Below are positions 1 to 34,212 of a stretch of 45,845 nucleotides of DNA, piece after piece. A program made the translations under genes and the position numbers. The notes below the pieces were generated by a model. That model made no database searches. It had not been told where the DNA came from and saw only the letters and a list, made by a program, of their open reading frames with translations. Where the stretch lies: the NCBI GenBank assembly GCA_019649035.1, contig BMAT01007981.1, positions 252,154 to 297,998 of the forward strand, given 5' to 3'. This stretch comes from Elysia marginata (lineage: Eukaryota; Mollusca; Gastropoda; Plakobranchidae). Positions within the stretch are counted from its first letter, which is position 1, and each line of letters starts with the position of its first letter.

Positions 1-605
1 CACAACAAAGATGAAACAAATTATAAGTGACCCCACACACTCGCTTAATGAAGATTTTCAAGGCAGAATCATATCAAGGAGCGGGAGGTACAGAATTCCG
101 GGGATAAGGACCGAGAGGTACAAACATTCATTTATCCCACGTACTATTATAAACAAGAATAAGTCGTTCAGACGACCAACTCACACCAACTGAGATAAGA
201 ATTTTAAGTCTGTACTCATATGTTTAATATTTACATAACTTACCTACAGATTTATACAATTGCTAATTTTTATCATTGAGTATGCTATACACTCTATGGA
301 TACATGTCTTGCATTATTATAGGGGTCATCTCCACTTCTATTTTTATTCATTTATTTTAATTCTTAATATCATACGTTTTTGCTATTTTATTCAGTATTA
401 TAATACACAGATTAGGTACATTATGTATTTTAGAATGCTTTAAATATGTGAGCTGTGATAATCAATATTGTTGTACATGTGGATTAATGATTTGATGTTT
501 TAGTTACGATCTATGCTTTTTTAGTGTCTTACCTATGTACAACCAATTTCTCAAAATGGGATCAATAAAGATTTTATATATTCTATTCTATTCTATTCTA
601 ACGAT
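1..605 (+). mobile_element. LINE 3' end with (ATTCT)n tail, in an ERCC2 intron
   Basis: The first 193 bp encode the extreme C-terminus typical of animal LINE reverse transcriptases: NEDFQGRIISRSGRYRIPGIRTERYKHSFIPRTI followed by a stop at 191-193. About 370 bp of 3' UTR follow, with GGGATCAATAAAG at about 559-571, and the element ends in a pentanucleotide tail of TTCTA repeats (about 581-601). The 5' part lies outside the window. CR1/jockey-like affinity is likely from the SFIPR ending but not proven. Confidence 0.7.
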
Positions 606-1882
606 CATCAAATTTTTTAATGTAAGAAAATAAAATTTAAATTCAGTAAGCTCAACTATAGCAGCACCAGAGACCATCCCCACAGCAGGGCCTCTGAGGA
701 ATCCTCTTTTTTTCTCTATATGAAGTCTATTACCTGTGCATGGGTGTAACAGGGCAAGAACAGACCTGAATATGGATACAGAGGGAGGAATAGAGCGAGC
801 TATAGAGGAATTACAGTTAGAATTTAAGCAAGGAACTTTTCATTAAACACAGCGAGCAATATCAGACTGTAGGCTCATTATGGGTTTGGCTTGTGGTTGC
901 ACTGAAAGCCAGTGCAAAGTTGGTATACATGTGCCTTTGATTGTCTTAATCACAAGCCAGTTTGCATTGTATCAAGGGATGGGAGAGGGGGCTGATGGCA
1001 ACATTGTCATTTGCGGAGCCAATGCAGTGAGAGGAGGCACTGTATACCTGTATGCCTAGAACGAGATATTACATGTACCAATATATAATTCTAAGCTTAT
1101 ACCATCAGTAAAACAATGAGGGAAAGGAAGGTGTAGGAAGAGTCATGTTACGTGCCCAGGACTAGTAGATGGGAGTGCCATCAGAGCAGAGTTGGGTTTT
1201 TTCTTCATTTTTTCAATAACTTACATGCCTATAGGAAACATGCGTACAGCGGAATTTTTCTTTTTGACATCAAAATCTTGTTGTAGACATGTTCTGCGGT
1301 ATATGATTCGTTCACTTATTCAACCAGACAAACCAATAACTTAAAAGAACAAATACTAGAATTTATATATGTATGTTCTGTGGTGACAAAGAAGGATGGA
1401 GTGGATTGGTATTCAAACATATAAGTTGCAATCAAACCTACCCTCATGAGCATTTGTAATAGCAACCAGTTTCCTTTAAATTTCTTTAATGTTTTTCTCT
1501 ATTTTTGTCTATTCAAAGACGATCAACGGCTTTGAACAACTGGAGGTAGCCTATTTCTTACCAAAAATTCAAAATAAAACTTTTGGAGTTGTATAATTGT
1601 TTTGAAAAGAAACAGCTAGACTTAAAGGGCCCTCTTTTTTCAGTACCCTTGCTTTTCTGGATTTTTCCTTTATTTTGTTTGAAATATTGGTCAGTCACCT
1701 TATCAGGCATCCTATCACAAGCTGACACGATAGGCATTGATAGGAGGGGAGGTTATATGGGAGTCAATTTAGGGTGACAGGTGACACTCCTTGAGAACCC
1801 AGCCAGTGTCAGACAATCAGAAGTTCTAGCGAACATCTGAATTTGTTGACAATACACAATGATAATTTTTTTTTTAACTCAG
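606..1882. other. ERCC2: ERCC2 intron, no gene
   Basis: No coding similarity on either strand. There is a short perfect hairpin at about 900-920 (TTGCACTG, five-base loop, CAGTGCAA). A 64-codon open frame at 1583-1777 has no recognisable protein character. Confidence 0.6.
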
Positions 1883-26094
<24,212 letters not shown>

Positions 26095-26112
26095 AATGAC
26101 ATAATATTCAAA

Positions 26113-26364
26113 TGTCTCCCAACAATTTTGCATGAGTCAGACATCACAAATCTCACACTACAAGGCGCTGATAGTCTAGACAATGCATTTTTTCTTAATC
26201 TCCAAATGTTAAAAATTGCCTTAAAGTGACAAAACTACTTGGAAACGTATAAGAAATTCTTTCTCTCTAAAATGTATAGAAAAAGATTAATAAATCTCTT
26301 TTTAAAAGATCTTTTATCAAATTAAATTTTCAATATTGGATTCATTTGTTCTGGTTGCAAAACA
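26113..26364. mobile_element. MITE-like element, family M1, diverged copy
   Basis: The left end TGTCTCCCAACAATTTTGCA continues to TGAGTCAG; the right end is ATTCATTTGTTCTGGTTGCA then AAACA. It starts 19 bp after the ERCC2 stop codon, so it would form much of the 3' UTR. Confidence 0.45.
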
Positions 26365-28229
26365 GATACATCAAGCTAGATTGAACCCACTCTCTGTATA
26401 ATAGGCAAGATTTTGTCTTTTGTTTTTTTTTTTATGCTGGTGAAAGTAACCTTCACATTTTTTAGGAAGATAGCTGCATTGAGCTATAAACATCTTGACA
26501 AAGTTAAATGTATACTGTAGTAAAATGTGAGCAAGAATAAAAAAAAAAACACCTGTCTCTATGTTTATGTAATGTAAACACTAACATCAGGTGGTTTGTC
26601 TGTTGTTGTTTTTGTTTTTTTTTGCCAAAAAAATTTGTTTTTAACATTAATGTCAGGCAATGTCACCTGCTTTTTTTTTCTTTTCTTTTTTTTTACTGAC
26701 ATCCTTTTTCTTTAATTTTAAAGACTTTCTAGCTACCTCATAATTTTTTTTTACTTTTTATTGTTCAAAATTGATGTCCATTTTTATCATTTCTTCCATT
26801 TCAATTTTTCTTGTCAGTTGTTGTCTTTCAATAGTTAGAAAATTAAAAGAAAGATAGGATTTTTCGCTGAATATTTGCCAGAGAAAATAATGAAGCTAGG
26901 ATAGAGTAAGGTATTGTAGGGGCTTAAGGAGCATTGAATTTGGCATTGGGCTCTATGATCTCATCTTGACCTACAGGCTGTTAGAGGTTCAAGGTAAATG
27001 TTTGAAGTTTCTGTAAACCGTCTTAAGGTTTCAAGATTAGTTGTTTTTTTTTATGTATAACCACGAGGTAGCTCCGAGACCCCTTAAAAACTCTCTGGAT
27101 TGTGTTTTATTAGCAACAGATAGACAATATCAGAAGGAAAAATATCATTCAGAGAGAGAGAGAGATCTTTCCATACAAATATAAAGCTAGCAGTCTAGGG
27201 GATTTAACTACGCAGAGAGTGCGATTTTCATTTAATTATTGAAGATGACATAGTATACGAGGTTGGTTCTATTTATTTGTGACTAAGCGCAGCTGGAATA
27301 ATGAAATTGATATACGTTCCAAATTGACCTGTATTAATCATATGATTACACTTTGTGGCAATTTTTCCTCCTAGAAGAGAGAAGATTTAAGCAGTCCAAT
27401 AGATTCCACATCTGATTCAAGGCCCAAATATTTCCTGAATGAGTAAATTACTTGGGAATGGGCTGGAGCGTAATAGAACTAGTATGCAAAATATGATTGT
27501 TTTATACCTTCCTTCATTTTTTTAACTGTAGTTGTATATCAACCATTAAAAAATCCTTTAAAAATCCATGAACAACAATGTGTGGAGTGCTGTGTTGTCA
27601 GGATGTTTTTGTAAAGCACAGGATGACTGAGCAATTCATTCTCTTGTCTTTTCTTAAACTGCAGTTGGACTTTTCACTGCTATTTATTTTTACGTGTTTC
27701 ACATGCTGTAATAACTTTATGTTCTGAAGATAAGAATGCATACAACAAGCAACACTACTTTTTTTTTTTTTGCCTTGACTTAGCTTTATTGTTTTAGTAT
27801 TTCAAAAAGAGCAAATATGAAGATATTCAGTCTATCCCCTCTATTGTGAAATGTAAAGTTAATTTTCATTTAAAAAAAACGTTCCTGTTTTTGCATACTC
27901 CCTTTAAATCGTTTCATGTAATTGATAATAGCTTTTTTAATGGGCTTATCTTTTCTATTAATTTATCATAAACAATTCAAGTAACGAAATTCAAAGGTGA
28001 GTCATTTCTGGTCTTTAACCAGCTAATAAGCACGGGCATCAAACAACCTTTTCATTTTACGTAAATCTACCACTTTTTGTATCAAAAGCTTTACAGGTTT
28101 ACGTTTCATGATTGGATTCCTGAAAGCTGAATTTAAAATCAAAGTGCTTTGTTGTTTCTTTTGACGACTGATCAATCATATGTCACTGGGGGAGTTTTTC
28201 ATTTTCTCTCAGGAAGACAACGCAGCGCT
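26365..28229. other. Region downstream of ERCC2, no gene seen
   Basis: T-rich 3' UTR-like and intergenic sequence with long T runs (26424-26433, 26668-26693, 27760-27771) and a short (AG)n at about 27152-27164. No open frame with protein character. Confidence 0.5.
26536..26541 (+). terminator. ERCC2: Candidate ERCC2 polyadenylation signal
   Basis: AATAAA sits 442 bp after the stop codon and is followed by a run of A. A second AATAAA occurs near 26289 after only about 195 bp. Neither can be chosen from sequence alone. Confidence 0.3.
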
Positions 28230-28470
28230 GTGGATTTGTCTGTAGGAGTTTTAGGCCTAAGATTTTTTTCTCTTTATTCTTTTAGTTTTGAACAATGTAG
28301 CAAGACATGTTTCATGTCATCAAGCTCCCCAGGACAGTCTTTGCAATTTTGGTCATCGATTACTCCGATCTCATGCAGCTAATAGTTAAATATAGGGCTG
28401 TTTCCACCCATTGTCAGTTGACTTAGAACTACTCTCTCGTTTTTTGAAAGACAGGCTTCTTTTCTGCGGT
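28230..28470 (-). mobile_element. LINE C-terminal zinc-knuckle relic
   Basis: The - strand encodes ERVVLSQLTMGGNSPIFNY, a stop, then LHEIGVIDDQNCKDCPGE and DMKHVLLHCSKL. The C-x2-C-x8-H-x4-C pattern after a helix like VVLSxLRxGH is typical of the end of LINE polyproteins. Stops and frameshifts show it is dead. Nothing else of the element can be recognised nearby. Confidence 0.6.
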
Positions 28471-29449
28471 CTGGAGGATGTTTTTAAATAAACAGAACAT
28501 TTGTGACTGACTTTTTTTTTCCTTAAACATAGCTCAATATTTTTTACACCTTTTGCTTTCAGACCTCTGAAAAACATAGGTTTGGTTTTTTTTTTCTTGT
28601 TTAAGATTTTTCATTTTGCTATGACGTTGTTTTTAATGCCTGTAAATACTATAATATGTTGTTGAGAAGCAGGTCAATATGAATATGTTCGCATTGTTAT
28701 ACTTAAATTTGCCTAAATAAAAGCATATTTGACGATTACATTTTGTCTCTGTTCTTATTGGAAGATTCACTAAATGGGACTTCGACTTGTCTTCATTGTT
28801 TTATTTATTTGAAGTACTACTAATAATGATTCATGTTAATATTATTATCTGCCATGTCAGTCTTCTCATCTCAATTTCAATACGTTAATCTGAGACTCTG
28901 ACATATTTGGTTCTCATAATTGTACCGGAGAGAAATTTTTATTTTCAGACTGATGCATATATATTTGGCTCACTATAGGATGACTTTGAAAAGGGGGAAA
29001 AAACAGGCAAATATATAAATATGTTCAGTTTGAGATTAAAACGCACTTGAAGAAATGTGTAATTTGTTTTCATGTATATTAATTGTATGGAGCACAGATA
29101 AATGCAGATGTTGGAATTTGCCTCTTATTTTTCAATGACATTAGATTGTCTTTTTTCTTTCTCCAAATTTTTAACCAAATATCTTGAACATTAGCTGCAT
29201 GTATGATTTTCTGGTGTAGCAGGGCAAGTTTTTTTTCATAAAAAATTAAAATTGATTGCTAAATTGAAACACCAGCAAAGAAGTCTTTCTTTATGTCTGT
29301 AATTATATGTAAAAGCGCCATCGAGCACTTTTCTGTGGATTTTAGGCTCTATATAAATACATTATTATAATTGTTATTATTAAAGTTTTAAAACTGTAAA
29401 GGCATTTGTGCTTTTTATGGTTTATTCTACCTAGCACTGCAACACTTAT

Positions 29450-29790
29450 GGGGCAGCGTGGCAGAGTGGTTAGCGCGTCGGACTCGTGATCTGGAGGTCG
29501 TGGGTTCGATTCCCGACCATGCCGTGTTGCAGTTGCCTTGGGAAAGCAATTTACCCTAACTTTCCCCAGTCCACCCACCTGTAAAATGGGTACCTAGCTA
29601 CAGGCAATTCTTGAATTTGTGATATGCGCCTGCAACACCCTGCAGATGGGTTTAAAGTGGCATTAAATGTACTGGTCTGCTGGGGCATTAGTGGCGCTGC
29701 TCTTGTGGCGACACAGTTACGCTGAGTAACAAAGCCAAATTTCCCGAAAGGGATTAATAAAAGTATATATAAAAAAAAACAAAAAAAAAC
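29450..29790 (+). mobile_element. tRNA-derived SINE
   Basis: The head (29450-29523) is a well-kept tRNA-like sequence: A box TGGCAGAGTGGTTAGCGC, B box GGTTCGATTCC, paired ends GGGGCA / ATGCC. A body follows (CCTTGGGAAAGCAATTTACC, later GTAAAATGGGTACC), and the 3' end reads GGGATTAATAAAAGTATATA with an A-rich tail. The body rules out a plain tRNA gene. The 3' end resembles that of the LINE at 1-605. The central domain was not assigned to a named SINE superfamily. Confidence 0.85.
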
Positions 29791-30159
29791 ATGGCCTAGG
29801 CCGCAGTATAGTATGGATAAATAAAGTTTTATTTTCAAACAATTATTTATACTGGTACAGATAGCTTCTAAAATATGGCATGTATTTCAGAAGCAATTGA
29901 GTGTAAATTGAGATTGCCACAACCTTTCTCTAAGGCCGATTACAGCCGTCAACCAAATTCAGTTGTTTTTTTCTTGAAGAACTAGATAACTTATTTAGCA
30001 GGAAACAATTAATTTCTACTGGCAGCTGATGATCTGATGTATCTTTTAATTTACCATTTCGTTCCTGGTCTTGATGGGGGAGGATCCCTTTTCTTTACGT
30101 GGAGTAGTGGTATGCAATTGCCAATATAGAAAGGCAACTATTGTTCAACAATAGTTCAG
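29791..30159. other. Between SINE and microsatellite, nothing recognised
   Basis: AT-rich non-coding sequence on both strands. The sequence ATGGCCTAGGCC near 29791 follows the SINE tail. Confidence 0.4.
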
Positions 30160-30160
30160 C

Positions 30161-30204
<44 letters not shown>

Positions 30205-30265
30205 CTCTCGCTCTCTCTCTCTTGCTCTCGCTCTCTCTCTCTATCTATCTATCTCTCTTTCTCTG
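30160..30265. repeat. (CT)n microsatellite
   Basis: About 90 bp of CTCTCT with interspersed TTGCTCTCG and a short CTAT run at 30240-30252. It lies just upstream of the first recognisable CR1-like LINE sequence. Confidence 0.9.
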
Positions 30266-33037
30266 ACACATAACCAATAATAAGCTTATTATTGAATGGG
30301 TGGTGTTGAAACCTTTAATGGTCGCCCAGGTCTTTTTGTACAAAGACTACATAGATCTGAGGCTTACTAAAAACTACTAAAGAAACAAAAAATGGTTGTA
30401 TCTTGGAACTAATAAGGCATGAACGTATCTGTTTTCAAACCTAAACTTAGGGCGGAACCTTGTGGACTCAATGATATCAGCGCTGCAGAATTCAAATCTA
30501 TGCTGACAGGTCTATAAGACAAACATGCCCCTCAGGTAACCCGGAGAGTCTCTGAACTATGATCGGCCAACGTCCCAATGGTTCATGTTGGAGATCACGG
30601 CAGCCAAGCAGGAGAGACGGAGTGTTGAGCGGAAATAAAGAAAGGGGAAGCCAGAGGTCTTCGGACAAATTTTTCTGGAAAAAAAGACTTTTGTGAAATA
30701 AACTAATAGAAAGGACTAAAAAAAAAGAATTTTAAAATACAAAATTTGAAAGTATAAAATCCTGTAAAGAACTATTTCTAACTTCTGACTGTATTCTTGG
30801 TAAAAGAGGGATTAGACCGCTTCCAAGTGGCACAGAAAAAGGCCTGCGTCAAAAATTTTTTCCGTTACTTTAAGGACAAAATTGTTTCCATTAGGCACCA
30901 CCTTGATATATCTCCTCCACTGTGTTTGTTTCCTTCCAAGGTGTAGTTCTTGGTAATTTTGGAGCTGTCTCTGACCTTAAATTTCGTAGGTTGAGTGTAG
31001 ACAATAGCTCCAATTCCAAACCATGTGGATAAGGCCCTAATCAAACATTTGTTAAAAGAATGTATTTTGCCATACGGTAAGCAGGGGACTAATGAAGAGA
31101 AGAGCAGCCAGAACATTTTTGGGAACTGGTCCTCAGTTCACTGCGTCGGGCAGAGGACACCACAAGAAGGTGCAATGGCCGAGGCAACCCGCCCAATATG
31201 GACACTGCCCCTACAGAAAGAAATTGTAAACTACTGTCGGTATTTTCACATTGCAAAGTACGTCATGTTAAAAAACACATCCAATATAGAGCGAAACGAC
31301 ATGAAGGGGTGGTCTGCTTCAAGCAGGTCAGTCTCGTCCGGTAGGGGTCGTCATATGCCGCAGGTGATTCCCGACCGTCAGCAAGCGATTGCGTGCAAAC
31401 TAAGACAGATCATTCGTGTAGGAACCTGGAACATTAGCACATTACTTCAGAAGGGGAAGTTAGACAACGTCAAAATGGAAATGGAAAGGTTAAACATCAA
31501 TATTTTAGGTCTCAGTGAGGTTAGATGGAAAGGAGCAAACGACGGGAAAGTTTAGATTTCTTTACTCGCCAGGAGCAACACATGAGAGAGGGTTAGGCCT
31601 TATAGTAGATCAAGAAGTGTCAAAAGCTGTCAAAGGATACTGGCCAGTGTCTGACAGAGTATTCCTACTCAAGATATCTGGGAAACCGACGGACCTCAAC
31701 ATCATTCAGGTATATGCGCCAACATCTACCAGTAGTGAGGAAGAAATAGAAACATGTTATGAGGAATTAGAAAAGGCGATGTCTGAATGCACAGGTCAGG
31801 ACCCCTAAATCATAATGGGTGATTTCAACGCGAAAGTGGGACAACATGGAAATGAAAAGGCAGTAAGCAAACATGGACTTGGTATCAGAAACGAACGAGG
31901 TGAACAACTAGTAACTTGGTGCGATGAACACGACCTCATTATTGGTAACACATGTTTCGAACAACCAGCCAGGAGGAAATGGACATGGAAACAACCAGGG
32001 GATAATGCAAGGAACCAAATAGACTTTATCCTAGTTAAAGAGCGTTTTAGAAACGCATTTCTTTCAGCAAAGAGCTACCCTGGAGCTGACTGCTACTCTG
32101 ATCATATACCTGTGATAGCAGAGTTTAGGCTTCAGCTTAAAAACCTAAAGAGAAGACCTAGAAACATCAAACTGAACTTAGCATTGTTGAAGTCAGACCT
32201 ATCTCTACGTCAAAGATATTCTGTAAACGTCAGAAATAAATTCCAACTACTGGGCGAACTAGAAGAACCAGAAGACCAATGGCATCAACTCAAAACAGCT
32301 ATCACTGAAGCAGCAACAGAGGAGATTCCACCAACAGAGCGTAGTGCGAGGCAGAGATGGATGACAAATGAAATTCTAGAAATGATTGACAAAAGAAGAC
32401 AAGCAAAAAACGACAAAGACGCGTACGAAACTTTGCATAAGCAAATAAGGAAGAAATGCGATGAAGCTGAAGAAAAGTGGCTCAACGAAAAATGCAAGAA
32501 TATGGATCTATATGGCAAAACAAATCTTCACATGATGTACAAAAATACAGAGGAGATAGTAGGTAGGAAGACGTGTTCGTCTACACGCTGCTTGAAGGCA
32601 AAGAATGGTAACATTATAATGGAGAAAGATAAGATACTGGAAAGATGGGCGGAATACATACACGAGCTCTTTGACGACAACAGAAAGCACGATCATAACG
32701 CAATGAAAAGAAACTTCGCAGGTCCGCCCATTATGAAAGATGAGGTCCGTGCCGCAATAAGGAAAATGAAAGCAGGTAAAGCAACAGGTCCAGATGGATT
32801 GGCGGTGGAAATGATAGAGGCTTTGGAAGAATACGGGGTCGAAAAGCTGACATCCCTTCTGAACGAAATATACGATACAGGGGAAATACCAGCAGACATC
32901 TCCAGATCAGTCTTCATTGCACTTCCAAAGAAGCCAGGAGCCACAGAATGCGAACTCCATCGTACGATAATTTTAATGAGCCATGTGATAAAAATTCTTG
33001 TGAGAGTTGTCATGATGAGGATTAGAAGTAAAATCAA

Positions 33038-33861
33038 NNNNNNNNNNNNNNNNNNNNNNNNNNNNNNNNNNNNNNNNNNNNNNNNNNNNNNNNNNNNNNN
33101 NNNNNNNNNNNNNNNNNNNNNNNNNNNNNNNNNNNNNNNNNNNNNNNNNNNNNNNNNNNNNNNNNNNNNNNNNNNNNNNNNNNNNNNNNNNNNNNNNNNN
33201 NNNNNNNNNNNNNNNNNNNNNNNNNNNNNNNNNNNNNNNNNNNNNNNNNNNNNNNNNNNNNNNNNNNNNNNNNNNNNNNNNNNNNNNNNNNNNNNNNNNN
33301 NNNNNNNNNNNNNNNNNNNNNNNNNNNNNNNNNNNNNNNNNNNNNNNNNNNNNNNNNNNNNNNNNNNNNNNNNNNNNNNNNNNNNNNNNNNNNNNNNNNN
33401 NNNNNNNNNNNNNNNNNNNNNNNNNNNNNNNNNNNNNNNNNNNNNNNNNNNNNNNNNNNNNNNNNNNNNNNNNNNNNNNNNNNNNNNNNNNNNNNNNNNN
33501 NNNNNNNNNNNNNNNNNNNNNNNNNNNNNNNNNNNNNNNNNNNNNNNNNNNNNNNNNNNNNNNNNNNNNNNNNNNNNNNNNNNNNNNNNNNNNNNNNNNN
33601 NNNNNNNNNNNNNNNNNNNNNNNNNNNNNNNNNNNNNNNNNNNNNNNNNNNNNNNNNNNNNNNNNNNNNNNNNNNNNNNNNNNNNNNNNNNNNNNNNNNN
33701 NNNNNNNNNNNNNNNNNNNNNNNNNNNNNNNNNNNNNNNNNNNNNNNNNNNNNNNNNNNNNNNNNNNNNNNNNNNNNNNNNNNNNNNNNNNNNNNNNNNN
33801 NNNNNNNNNNNNNNNNNNNNNNNNNNNNNNNNNNNNNNNNNNNNNNNNNNNNNNNNNNNNN
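33038..33861. other. Assembly gap (824 N)
   Basis: A run of N within the reverse transcriptase of the inner LINE. Open frames drawn across it are artefacts. The missing RT sequence should be only about 45-60 bp, so the gap must hold mostly inserted sequence, if its length is real. Confidence 0.99.
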
Positions 33862-34212
33862 ACCGTTTTGCGTTCTTCGTCGTTGAAATCGTAACGGGAG
33901 TAGGCCTGCTTTTCCAATTTTCTCACTCTAGATAACATTTTTTACTTTTTTTTTTTGCTTTAGGTTCTAAAAATGTACTATTTTGTGTAAAAAAAAATAT
34001 TGTGTCCATTCCAATCTTTACGGCAATTTACAATTTTGGTGGCAAGAATTACCTCTTCTGAGAGCTGCAGTCGAGCTCTGCTCTTTGATATACATGTAAT
34101 ATTTTTCTTGAATAAAAATAGACCCACGTTGTGATACATGTATAGGCTAAGTAAGAAAATGTGGGTAGATGACAAGTCTACGTAAAATTTGTCCTTATGT
34201 TATTAAGCAAAC
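33862..34212. mobile_element. Right part of an unidentified insertion inside the RTE-like LINE
   Basis: About 350 bp of AT-rich sequence, unlike LINE coding DNA, between the gap and the point where the RT resumes (ACATTGCGCACGTTG, about 34232). On the - strand an open frame starts at 33938 and enters the gap: MLSRVRKLEKQAYSRYDFND then EERKT. It could be the first residues of a transposon protein, but I do not recognise it. Confidence 0.5.

Noticed and set aside
29450-29523. Functional tRNA gene
   Set aside because: A SINE body with GTAAAATGGGTACC and a LINE-like 3' end follows directly; no terminator directly after the head.
33862-33935. End of the 706-codon + strand frame after the gap (RFAFFVVEIVTGVGLLFQ)
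   Set aside because: Joined to the LINE only through N; this sequence is not RT and belongs to the insertion.
32973-33938. 321-codon - strand frame across the gap
   Set aside because: Almost entirely N; only the first 25 codons are real sequence.
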